From: Siniperca chuatsi
Taxonomy: Eukaryota; Chordata; Actinopteri; Centrarchiformes; Sinipercidae
Reading direction: 5' to 3'
DNA length: 64,000 bases
Assembly (NCBI RefSeq): GCF_020085105.1
Contig: NC_058052.1
Span: forward strand, 6,433,733-6,497,732
This document shows, in pieces, positions 1 to 9,849 of the stretch. A model generated the notes under the pieces. That model saw only the letters and a list, made by a program, of their open reading frames with translations, was not told where the DNA came from and did no database searches. The stretch's first letter is position 1, and each line of letters begins with the position of its first letter. A program made the position numbers and the translations under genes.

Positions 1-1031
1 GCGGATCATATTTCATATTCAAATAATTATTTAACTTACATGTAAGTACCCGTACCTCAAAAGTGTATTTACACAGTACAGTAAATGTTTAGGTGGTCTG
101 GTGGTTTCAAAAGAAATGATGGCAACCCTTTAGCAAATGATGTTGGATTACAGTTGGATAAAGGTATTGTTTGGTCCACATCTCTCTTTACAGTCCCTTA
201 AAACTGAAGATATAAAATAATTTAATAATAGACAGTTTATTTACTTATTATTGTTGTTATTGTTATTATCTTTTGCTTTTTGATCTGACCTCATCCTGAA
301 CTATTGTAAGAGTGTTGTTCATTTTCAGTTTGCCTGTTTTTTCTTAGCTATGAGAGAAAATGTATATATCCAATCTTTTTAATCAGGGAGCAACCTGTGT
401 ATTGTAATTGTAACTCATTTTACTGCTGTGTTTGGATATTAGAATTACATTGGTGCCTCTAAAAAGATAAATTCAATATATTCAGGATAAAACTGATTTG
501 ATTGACTGAGTTTCATGCCAATAATACTGGTGATATTATTCAGGAGTTATGGTAGAAAGTAACATCTTGTAATCAGAGTACATACAGTATAAAGAAAGAC
601 ATTGTTCAAAATAAAAAGAAATGCACACAGAATCATGAAATAACAAAGCAAAATGATTTTAACAAAATTAGTTCTGTTTTGAATGTATTGTATGAATCTT
701 GATGTAAAGTATCTAGGAGTTGTTAATGTAGACAAAGGCAAGGTTGCCATCTTGTGGAAGCAGGATGGAAACAAAAATACTGACCCCTGGTGTGTGTCTC
801 AAAACCCCTGTTGTTATTATTATTATTATTATTATCTTCATACTTTTAGAGTGGTATTTGCTAATCAGGTTTAATCTTTTCCAGTACTGTTGCAGTGTTT
901 TTGTCATCTAAACCTTGGGTGATTGTCATCAGTGATATACAGTAACATTTTTAATAAGTAGGTCCTTTTGTATAGTATAGTATATCTTTTGTATAGTATA
1001 GTATATCTGTGCTCTTGAAAGTGTGCCTTTT
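1..1031. other. AT-rich intergenic DNA, no gene seen
   Basis: I see no exon-like open frame here. There is a short (TTA)n tract near 813-834 and a 21-bp tandem duplication at about 965-1008 (unit containing gtatagtatagtatat). Confidence 0.5.
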
Positions 1032-1260
1032 AAAATGTATTTGATTTATTTAGCCTTTATTTAACCAGGTAAAAACCAGTTAAGATAAAATCTCTTTTTC
1101 AATGGTGACCTGGCCAAGAAGGCAGCAAAGTCGAGTGCACGTCAGTTACAAAGTTACATACATACAATAAAAACAAATACGATACAAAACAATACATTAC
1201 AAGTGGAACAGAATAAGAGCTAAAATCCAACAACAGGGGTTAAATGAACACAGAAAGTGT
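1032..1260. repeat. teleost interspersed repeat (class unknown)
   Basis: The stretch with tttatttaaccaggtaaaa, then ctctttttcaatggtgacc and tggccaagaaggcagca, matches in my memory a very common fish interspersed repeat. I see no clear ends or coding sequence. Its transposon class is not assigned. Confidence 0.45.
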
Positions 1261-3540
1261 ATGACAAAATTAATAATGCATTAAAATACACATTTTGAAA
1301 AACTAGAAATGAAGTCCAAGGAAGTGTTTGTAGAACTGGCAAACACAAGAGTGAGGAAGCAGATCGTGGGAAGCAGATCAAAGAAGGAAGAAAATGTAGT
1401 AGGCCTAAGTGTTAAGAATTCACAAGGACATGGTAGCTTCCAACATTAGCAAAAGAGAAAAAACGTGAAATCAACTAGACTCTTCCAGCTGAACTGATCA
1501 ACCAGATAGGAGACCGAAGAACCGCAGAACTCCATGCCATTCATATGCATGAAGAACTTACTGAACTTACTGCCTCATTAGTCATGGCAGCATTGTGACA
1601 GTCAGCACACCAGCCCTTAATGGTCCCTACACAGTCATGCCTCTTAAGATTAGTTATGAAAAACCTTTCATTTAAAACAAAACCAAACATTTAAAAGCTA
1701 TAAAATGTAGTGTCGTGTTCGAACTCAGGGTCAGCGCTAGAGCAGCATCCCTGGATTTGAGGAATTTTGTGTTTCGCTTAAGGACACTTCAGCAGGGCCC
1801 TGGACTATTAAAAGTGCTTGCAACAGCTAACTGGTTGACCACCACTGTCTAAAACCTTGGCAATTTAGAGAGATTGGTCTACTTTTTATAGTCAAGTATG
1901 TCTCTAACGGTTCATTGTGATGTGTGTACTGAAAGTGAACCCAGACGTGATGTGCGTAGATACCAGCTTCCCTTTGAAGCACAAGACAGTCAGCAGGGTG
2001 AGGTTTGACCTTGTGCTGAACAGGATGCATAATCTAAATTTGATGCACTGGTGACATCAAAAGTAAAGCAAGTAAAGTGACATTAATTATCAGGTAAACA
2101 TATACACACCAAGCTGCGTGTGTCATGAAGCAGTTATGCATTTAAAGAAAGTTGAATGGTTTTACAATAACTGACCTCTTTTACTCACCATTTACTAAAT
2201 CAAGCCCAATTAATGTAGCATCAATGTTTTGGTCATTCTAACCTGTAGGTAATTAAAAAAAAAAACAAATGACAGTCAGAAGCTAATGACGTTAGATGTT
2301 AGTGTGAAAAATGGTCAGCTTGTCCCCGTCCATTAGGCCTACATATCATGTGCCAACTTTCTCCAGTGTAGCTCCAGTGAGTCTGTATTGAATCGTGCTG
2401 CCCAACCAGTACCACTCTTTGCCCAAGTGTGAGTATCCAGGAACCAAATAATAGGGTTAGAGTTCAGGATTCAAAATTGTTGAACAATGCTAGAGATACG
2501 TAATACTTTTTGCAGTAAATGCTTTGGTTAATCAGTTTAAAAGGGCGGTGATATGAGGGTTATACAATTATTTGAGTCCTCATTAAAGTGTTTTTGTGGA
2601 CACACTTATTTTTCACTCTTTGTTGATGAGAAGTGAGGGACCCAAAAATCAAAAGGAAAGAAAGAATGTTTCGGATGCACAGTCAAGTTATTAGAGGAAA
2701 CATGTGAAACTTCTTTGAAAATGAGTAAATTAATCTTTCTTGTCCACGACACATGAATAAGGTGAAACAAAGAGTTATCTGAAGTTTGAAGTGACGCTTC
2801 CATTGATATCATGTGGACAATGGAGTAAGGGATTACACTGACTGACAGGAAGGTCTTTGCTCAGCTGGCTGCTATGTGTCAAAGAAACTGAAGTGTTGCA
2901 CTTCACATTTTCCAGGGTAATGTGTGTTACAATGTGCTTCATGCTAATTGCTAACACTTGATGTTTAAACTGTCCAATAGACATACATGTTGAGTTGACA
3001 TATTAAAATATACTCTGCCAAGCTGGACAAAAACTCAGGTCGCAGAAAAGGTAGAGAAATCGCTCAGGTATGGTTGAAACTATTTGGAGCTCTTTTCTGA
3101 GGTTAAGTATAAATTTCAATCAAAATGTGTCTATAGAAAACAAGTATAGAAAACAAAATGAGATACATACATAAGACATGCAGGCATGAACACAATGCAA
3201 GCAGTCATAGCTTTGAATGAAGTGATAGCCACAGTGTTGTATGTTAAAGAGCCACTTTATACCGATTCGGTCAATTCAAAACCTTACTGTATTCATTGAA
3301 GAATCTTTCCATTTGTCCATTTCAAATAGTTTCCTTTGAAAATGAGAAATGTAGTACTGTCTCAAGTGTCACAATCACATTGTTAACAAACACATTGGTG
3401 GTCCATTGCTTGCAGTTGTTTAAAATATGCCTTTTTGTTACGCTAATAAACTCAGTATTTTGGTTAATATTACCTTGAAAGCAAACGTTTTTCAAGTATC
3501 CCTAATACAAATTCTTCTCAGTATCACACTCTGTCACTGA
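1261..3540. other. intergenic, nothing recognised
   Basis: Only short shadow open frames without family resemblance or plausible exon borders are present. No RNA gene or structured repeat was noticed. Confidence 0.4.
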
Positions 3541-3544
3541 GCGG

Positions 3545-4030
3545 GCACTTTAAAGCGGCAATGATCGATATTTTTATGACAACAATGTATCAAATAACAA
3601 TGTGAAAACAGTGTGTAGTGATGAACCTACAGAGAATTATCACCTGAATCTGCAGCTCCCCTCTGCTTTACGAAGCTTTATAGCAAGGTTCAGCTGATTG
3701 TTTAGCTGTCCGACCCTCAACTTTACTTCTTTTGGTTCACGCTCATAGCGTTGTTTTCTAAAGAGCCAGATATTTCCCTCAGGAGTTGGTAGAGACCAAA
3801 AACAGAGCTAAAACAGAGTTAATATTGGACTTTAATTCGCCAGGTGGACAGAAACACAACTCCAAATGAATGTTAATTTTGCTCTACAACTGGTGGATGT
3901 GTAAATAAGCAACTGTTTGCTAACAAATCTGCGATATCAACTTAAAAGGTGATATGTCAATGTTGTGTTCACAACTTGTTTCCACTGCCCCGAAGTGGCC
4001 AAAAAAATCAGTTATTGCAGATTTAATGTA
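3545..4030 (+). repeat. interspersed repeat family A, copy 1
   Basis: This shares blocks with copies near 18.93-19.21 kb (same strand) and 35.06-35.48 and 55.87-56.29 kb (opposite strand). Shared landmarks are agagccagata, ccctcaggagttggt, agagaccaaaa, the aattttgctc block and gtgtaaataagcaactgttt. Divergence between copies points to an old, high-copy non-coding element. Confidence 0.65.
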
Positions 4031-4089
4031 CCCTCCCAAACGTTTCTTCTTTTGTGTTTTCCCTATTGATCCAATCCTGATAGAAGAAA

Positions 4090-4290
4090 AATGATACAAA
4101 TGCCAAGAAGCGAGTTTGATCCCAGGACCAGCAGGACAAATCTGGTTAGGGAAAGTGAAAGAGCAGCCCTTGTTCCAGCCTCATTACCACCACTGAGCAA
4201 GGCCCTTAACCCCAACTGCTCCGGTGGAGCTGCTACGGCCATGCTGCTCAGTGGCCAACAGATTAACTCGGCTGTGGGCTAAGGGCGGTG
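4090..4290 (+). repeat. SINE-like teleost repeat fragment
   Basis: The blocks ttgttccagcctcattacca, ccactgagcaaggccctta and accccaactgctcc belong to a motif I recall as frequent in fish genomes. An open frame of 63 codons crosses it but looks accidental. I cannot define its ends. Confidence 0.4.
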
Positions 4291-4611
4291 TCACACCTGT
4301 ACTGCCAGAGCCAAGGGGTGGCTGTGTGTGTTTTATTTCTATCAGAGACATGTATATCAAATGATATAGGACCATGGATCACAACAAATCAGCTCTGCTC
4401 CTGAGGGTGCTCCCCTGGATATCTAAGAAGCAGTGAAGGATTCAGAACACGATAAACCCACCAGGGCTACACAACCCAACAGACATATATTGTTGAGATA
4501 CACAAAATGCACATGGCAAGAGATGCTACCGCCATATATGGTAATAAGAAACTAGAACGGAAGAAGCTGGGGTGGCGGAGGAGAAATCAATCATCACATC
4601 AAACAACAACA

Positions 4612-4748
4612 GCATGGGCGCCCTGGTAGCTTACCTGGTAGAGTTGAAAATCCAGCCCGGGCCCTTTGCATGTCATCCCCTCTCTCTCCCCTGCCTTTCC
4701 TGTCTCTCTCTACTTTCACTATGAAATAAAGCAGAAATGCCACACAAA
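4612..4748 (+). repeat. tRNA-derived SINE
   Basis: The segment starts with a tRNA-like head including a box A-like tggtagcttacctggtagag. It continues into a pyrimidine-rich body (cctctctctcccctgcc) and ends with a short A-rich tail after tgaaataaagc. The usual box B (ggttcgantcc) is not intact, as the corresponding stretch reads ttgaaaatccagcccgggc, so this copy is probably inactive. Confidence 0.65.
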
Positions 4749-5049
4749 AAAACCCATCTTTAAACAACAGCATATAGCAAGTCTGAGCAGACTGTGACCA
4801 GCAGCATAATGATCAGAGTGATGGTCAGAACCACCACCTGTCTTCATTGGGCATGATTGTCGATTTGTTTGAAAATGATTGGTCACCGTACCAGTGAGAT
4901 GACACTGATCAGATCTGACTAACGCAAGGCTTCAGATTCCTTTTGAGTCACATGCTTGATGCACTGACGCACAATGCTGTAACGAGGCGCTTGTGCACAC
5001 TTATTTGAGACTAATGCCTTTCATTTGTTTACAAAAAAAGAAAGGTCAA

Positions 5050-5153
5050 TTATATTGCATTATCCTGAGAGGTGTTTCGTATAATGTCCCCCTCAGTTAT
5101 ACCAATGAGGACAAACTAAATATTAGAAACACCTCTCAGTATAATGCAATACA
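5050..5153. repeat. palindromic (foldback) MITE
   Basis: The left arm contains tattgcattatcctgagagg and tgtttc. The right arm contains gaaacacctctcagtataa and tgcaata, its reverse complement with a few mismatches. Arms are about 45-50 nt with a very short loop near 5098. The element is non-coding. Confidence 0.65.
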
Positions 5154-5416
5154 GTTCAACAGGAGCATAAACTACAACTTCTATAAATTCCATCAAATTA
5201 AATCAGTGCCTCTCTAAAATGGTTTAAAAAAAAACTGAACGTTATAACTTTCATGAATGTAGGATTTATTGCAGAACTGTTGTGTTAGACTGCATTTGTT
5301 TTTGCTAGCTGTTCCTAATAAACAATAATAATAAACTGGTAGTTGTGCGTGACAAGTCCTAAACCTCTTCATAAAATCCTTGTCTAACATTTAGAAAAGG
5401 TCATAGTACCTACAGC

Positions 5417-6153
5417 CAGTGGTGGAATGTAACTAAGTACATTTAGTCAAGCAGTGTACAAATTTAAGGAATCTGTACTTTACTAGTATTTCCATTTCAT
5501 GACACTTCTACTTCTACTCTGCTACCTTTTAGAGGGAAATATTGTACTTTTTACTTCACTACAATTATTTGACAGCTGTAGTTACTAATTACTTTACAAA
5601 TCAAGATTTGACATACAAAACATATGAAGAACCTTTAAAACATGGTGAATGAAAAAATCGAACTAAAAACTGAGCGACTAAACAATTAGTAAATCAATTA
5701 GTTGATTTGTCAATTATCAAAAAATAATGAGCCACTGTTTTGATAGCTTTGAGCTCTGTTTAATTGGGACTGTAATATACAGTAGAATAAATGGATTGAT
5801 CAAAAAAAAAATAACCAGCAGACGAATCCATAATGAAAATAATCATTAGTTTCAGCCCAATATAAAAGAGTGGTCAACCAACTACAAGAGAAAAATGCTG
5901 CTTAAACATTAATGCATGTGTAATAATAATCTAATAATATACTATATAATAGTATATTATTAGATTATTATTAGACTATATGTCATTAGGTATATATACA
6001 CTCACAGGGGCCATTTCTCTGCATTCCATTTACTTTTACTTTAGATACTTAAGTACATTTTCCTGATAATACTTTTGTACTTTTACCTGTAATAGAGCAT
6101 TTTTACAGTGTGATATCGGTACTTTAAGAATTTGAAAACTTCCTCCACCACTG
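5417..6153. mobile_element. non-autonomous hAT-like DNA transposon, complete with TSD
   Basis: The ends are inverted: cagtggtgga at 5417 and tccaccactg ending at 6153. Flanking 8-mers are cctacagc (5409-5416) and ccttcagc (6154-6161), an 8-bp target duplication with one mismatch, as expected for hAT elements. No transposase frame is present in the 737 bp. The subterminal part (gtacttttacctg and similar) is rich in the gtact motif on both strands. An AT-only palindrome of about 23-nt arms sits inside near 5925-5975. Confidence 0.8.
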
Positions 6154-7256
6154 CCTTCAGCTGGATTCAGCTCAAAGAGTGATATTGTGTGATATAATAC
6201 GCTTATTTGGTAAAATAAACCAGAAAACAAGGTCCAGATATGCAAGACTTTCCTAGCATGTCATGCCTAGAATCATGGGTTGAGATGAACATTTGTTGTT
6301 TGTGTCGCCATTTCAACAACTAGCAATAGCAGTAAATTAGCAATTAGCAGCGGAACTATGTCCAGTACAGTTTTGCATGGGCCCTGCCTCTGCAGAGTGA
6401 GATCACAGAGAACTAGACTTGTGCTTTCAAGGTGACACATGCTGCTAACTGACATTTTACTTAATTTGATTTCCCAGTGTAGGTGCTTTTGTAATCAAGT
6501 GATTACATTACTTGATGTTACCATATGATCAATCCTATTTGCACTATAGACATAAACTACGGAAATCTGTCATTGGAGTGAGGGTTGTTCCACCCTCAAA
6601 TTTTAATCTCCAGCCATGGTCCTTGCTGACCTTAGCTCGGATCATATGACCTGTGATTATTTACACTGATGTCACAGGATCAGCTGGTGTTTGACATTAG
6701 CTGTGAGATAAATTGAAATTGTAGGGTTATTGTAATAATCCTAGATCTTTGTCTGCCAGAATAGTTACATGTCACATGGAAGAAGTTTACCACAGTATTA
6801 TTAAAAAAAATACTACTTTTATGGAGAATTCATGCAACCGTCAAAAATGGGCACAAGATGAATCAGGGATGCTCTGGACGTTTAATCTTCACACATAAGG
6901 TCCAGAGAAAAGTGTGCAATGACTTGCCTTGGCACTCTTCCCAATAAACCCAGGTAGGTCAGATATTACAGGTGTAAGATTTAAGATTTGCTCCCAAAAC
7001 ACAGTTTCTCTTCCTATTACAGTAGCCCACATTGTGGGAATTGGAAATGGGGGAATTATCCACAGGTCATTTACTCCCGAAAACTCGTGCATGCTTGTTT
7101 GACTTGATAAGTTACAACATCGCCTGAGGGCCTCTCGTTGGCTTTTAAAACAAATTGGATTTCCCTGTTGAGACCACTGATGGAACAGCTCACCACAGGC
7201 GGCCCATCTAACTGTATACTGCAGTGTCTTTCATTGAAAGGGACTCAAAAGCCAGA
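6154..7256 (+). promoter_or_regulatory. upstream region of the GTP cyclohydrolase I gene
   Basis: About 1.1 kb separates the hAT-like element from the first ATG of the downstream gene, so promoter and 5' UTR must lie here or be interrupted by it. I see no convincing TATA box. E-box-like words (catatg near 6533 and 6655, cacatg near 6774) are present, but such short words occur by chance. No transcription start can be fixed from sequence. Confidence 0.35.
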
Positions 7257-8825
7257 ATGGAGTTTCACTACGCCTCAGAGACGAATGGAAATGTGGCCAT
7301 GGTTACTAAGTTGAGCAAGTGCATTGAGTCTAAACATAGTGATTCATGCAAAGAGGAGAAAGACTCAGAGGAAGCTGCTGATTCGACCAACTTGTTTTTC
7401 ATAGAGAAAGCTTACCGCACCATACTGAGCGAGCTTGGAGAGAACGCTGAGCGGGATGGGCTTTTACGCACACCATTACGCGCAGCCAAAGCCATGCAGT
7501 TCTTTACAAAAGGCTACCAGGAGACGACCCAAGGTGAGTAGCCTACGCATGGAGGATAAACATTTTACATGACAAAAATGCAGCAGCAGCAAACATTTTG
7601 AATGTAAGAAACACCATACGATAAAGGCTTGTTGTCCTTGTTCATTGGATTCTAAGAGGGACACATTTGTCACATTTGATTTTTATCATTTTCGCCAGTA
7701 AGAAAGAATGTATAACTGGCATTTCATCTCCACAGCTATCTTGAACGATGCAATCTTCAATGAAAACCATGATGAGGTGGTGGTTGTCAAGGACATCGAT
7801 TTATTCTCTCTTTGTGAACATCATCTGGTGCCATTCTTTGGCAAGGTAATTAAAATACAGATCTATTTGGAGTCATGAAAGAGTGTTCTTCTTTTTATTC
7901 GTATTGTATGCTTTGTTTCATTGTGTCAGGCTCACATAGCATACCTCCCAAACAAGAAAGTGGTTGGTCTGAGCAAGCTTGCAAGGTAAATGTTGACAAT
8001 AGACACACATACATACGCCCAAAATAAAACAAAAAAAAAACCCACTTTATGTTTTTCTACTCTTCCAGAATTGTTGAGATCTTCAGCAGGAGGCTTCAAG
8101 GTAAAATATGTGTGATTCCCGTCTCACATTTCGACCTTTTCTGTCTTTTTTCCCCTGTGTTACATTCAGTGTGTGTTTTTTTTTTTTTTCTCCACAGTTC
8201 AGGAGCGTCTAACCAAACAGATAGCAACAGCCATCAGTGAGGCGTTGGAGCCTGCTGGAGTGGCAGTGGTGATTGAAGCTGCGTGAGTGTTTACTCTTTG
8301 TCTTATCCCAAACATACTCAAATGTAAAGTATTTGCAAAAAAACATATGTGAGGGGGTTTTACTGTATCATGGCTATTCTGAATGTGGAAGGTAAACTGG
8401 CAAACACCTATAGTTTGGTTTTATGATACTGTATATGCACCAAATTAATACATGTAATTAATGGGATGACCCTTGACAATGTAGATGCAAACCTCCTGAA
8501 TATTTTGAGTCACTTAAAACAACCTAATCGAGAATATACACAACACAAAAGGTGATAAAGCCGCTGAGAGTGTGGATGGTGTGGAGATCTATAGTCTCCT
8601 AGTCACTTACATTTTTCCCAAAATGTTGCAACACAAAGTTCTGTGTAAATCATGTGCTTTGGACTATTAAGTTTAACTATCTCTTTGAATTTCAGTCACA
8701 TGTGCATGGTGATGAGAGGTGTGCAGAAGATGAACGCCAAGACTGTAACAAATGTCATGCTGGGTACGTTCCAAAAAGATCCCAAGACCCGGGAGGAGTT
8801 TCTGTCTCTGACACTGGGGAAATGA
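7257..8825 (+). CDS. gch2: GTP cyclohydrolase I (6 exons, 229 aa)
   Basis: GTP cyclohydrolase I converts GTP to 7,8-dihydroneopterin triphosphate, the first step to tetrahydrobiopterin and, in fish, pteridine pigments; the family acts as a cytosolic decamer. Exons: 7257-7533, 7736-7845, 7930-7985, 8069-8100, 8198-8282, 8696-8825, all with GT-AG introns, summing to 690 nt. The first ATG is 7257; the frame is open further upstream only through a GTG. The N-terminal ~55 residues are variable and acidic. The core follows from about residue 57, with zinc ligands C119 and H122 (CEHH motif) and C190 (HMCM motif) all present, and motifs such as LPNKK, GLSKLARI and QERLTKQI. The C-terminus reads [10 protein letters not shown] rather than the mammalian GCH1 ending, one reason to prefer the pigment-cell paralogue gch2. 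The family is certain; the paralogue (gch1 or gch2) needs a tree. Confidence 0.93.
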
Positions 8826-8884
8826 GAAGTTTTGATCTCAGCATGCAGCTCTACAGAGGGAAATGTCCACTTTTTTAAAATAAC

Positions 8885-9680
8885 AACCACCCAGCCCATT
8901 GCGTTGTATGGTAGTGAAGTATGGGTTCCACTCAGTCATCATAGCTATACCCGTTGGGACAAACATCCAACAGAATCTTTAAATGCAGAATTCTGCAGAT
9001 ACATTTTACACGTACACAGAACAAAACATTAATGAATGCATGTAGAGCAGAATTAGGCAGATACCCACTGATAATTAACATTCAAAAGAGAGCGCTCAAA
9101 TGTTTTAATCACCTTAAATCCAGCCTCCTAGACACCCTCCATTCCAGAGCCCTCCAACTAAAGAAGCAACTAAAAGCCAAAGTAGATCAGAATGTTATCT
9201 GGACCTAAAAAGAGATGATGAACTGGCAGAATATCTCTCTGCTGTCAGAGATGGAAAGCAGAGACAGATCCTAAACAAGCACAGGCTCAGTGACCACAAA
9301 CTGGCAATCGAAAAAGGAAGACACAAAAAATCATGGCAACCAAAAGAAAACAGAATATGTGGTCACTGTTTGACAGGTGAGGCTGAGACAGAGATGCACT
9401 TCCTCCTACAATGTACAACATTCAATGAAATAAGGAACGTTTACTTACTTACTAACAAGTTCAACTCTGTAATCTCAGATTTCAAAGAGCTAAATAACCT
9501 TTCAAAATTACGTTTTTATTATTATTATTATCATCTTATCTTATACACTTTATATATATTGTAATAGCACATTTCTTCTGTTTATGTATATGTTTTTATT
9601 GCACACTTGCTTTGGCAATGTTAACATCTGTTTCCCATCCCAATAAAGCCCCATTAAATTAAATTGAATTGAAATATCTT
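8885..9680 (+). mobile_element. 5'-truncated non-LTR retrotransposon (LINE) 3' end
   Basis: In three shifted frames one reads a LINE C-terminus: ALYGSEVW and WDKHPTESLNAEFCRYI, then NACRAELGRYPLIINIQKRA, then LSDHKLAIEKGRHKKSW. A zinc-knuckle pattern follows (CGHC, then HFLLQC; C-x2-C...H-x4-C) at about 9357-9416. At least two frameshifts and one stop break the frame, so it is dead. It ends with an AATAAA (9642) and an A/T-rich tail (attaaattaaattgaattg). It begins about 60 bp after the gch stop codon, inside the presumed 3' UTR. Confidence 0.8.
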
Positions 9681-9841
9681 ATTGTATGCTGATACATTTT
9701 TTACTAACAATATGATCCTATACTGTGTGCTATATGATGTTATATGGTGCTATGTCTGTTCACACTAGATTGTAATTTCAAAATGTTTTGATACATCAAT
9801 GTGAGATATTTATTTGCCTGTACTGTCAAAATTCACAAATC

Positions 9842-9847
9842 AATAAA
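9842..9847 (+). terminator. candidate poly(A) signal for gch
   Basis: AATAAA lies about 1.0 kb beyond the stop codon. Another AATAAA at 9642-9647 lies inside the inserted LINE tail. Which one is used cannot be told from sequence. Confidence 0.4.
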
Positions 9848-9849
9848 AC

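Noticed and set aside
4612-4748. Functional tRNA gene
   Set aside because: Box A is tRNA-like, but box B and the acceptor-stem pairing are absent, and the body continues as a SINE with an A-rich tail.
6520-6790. E-box words upstream of gch as pigment-cell (Mitf) sites
   Set aside because: The hexamers catatg and cacatg are too short and frequent to be evidence without conservation or binding data.
7224-7256. Upstream extension of the gch frame starting at 7224
   Set aside because: The codon at 7224 is GTG, not ATG. The first ATG in frame is 7257, and nothing in the added residues is family-like.
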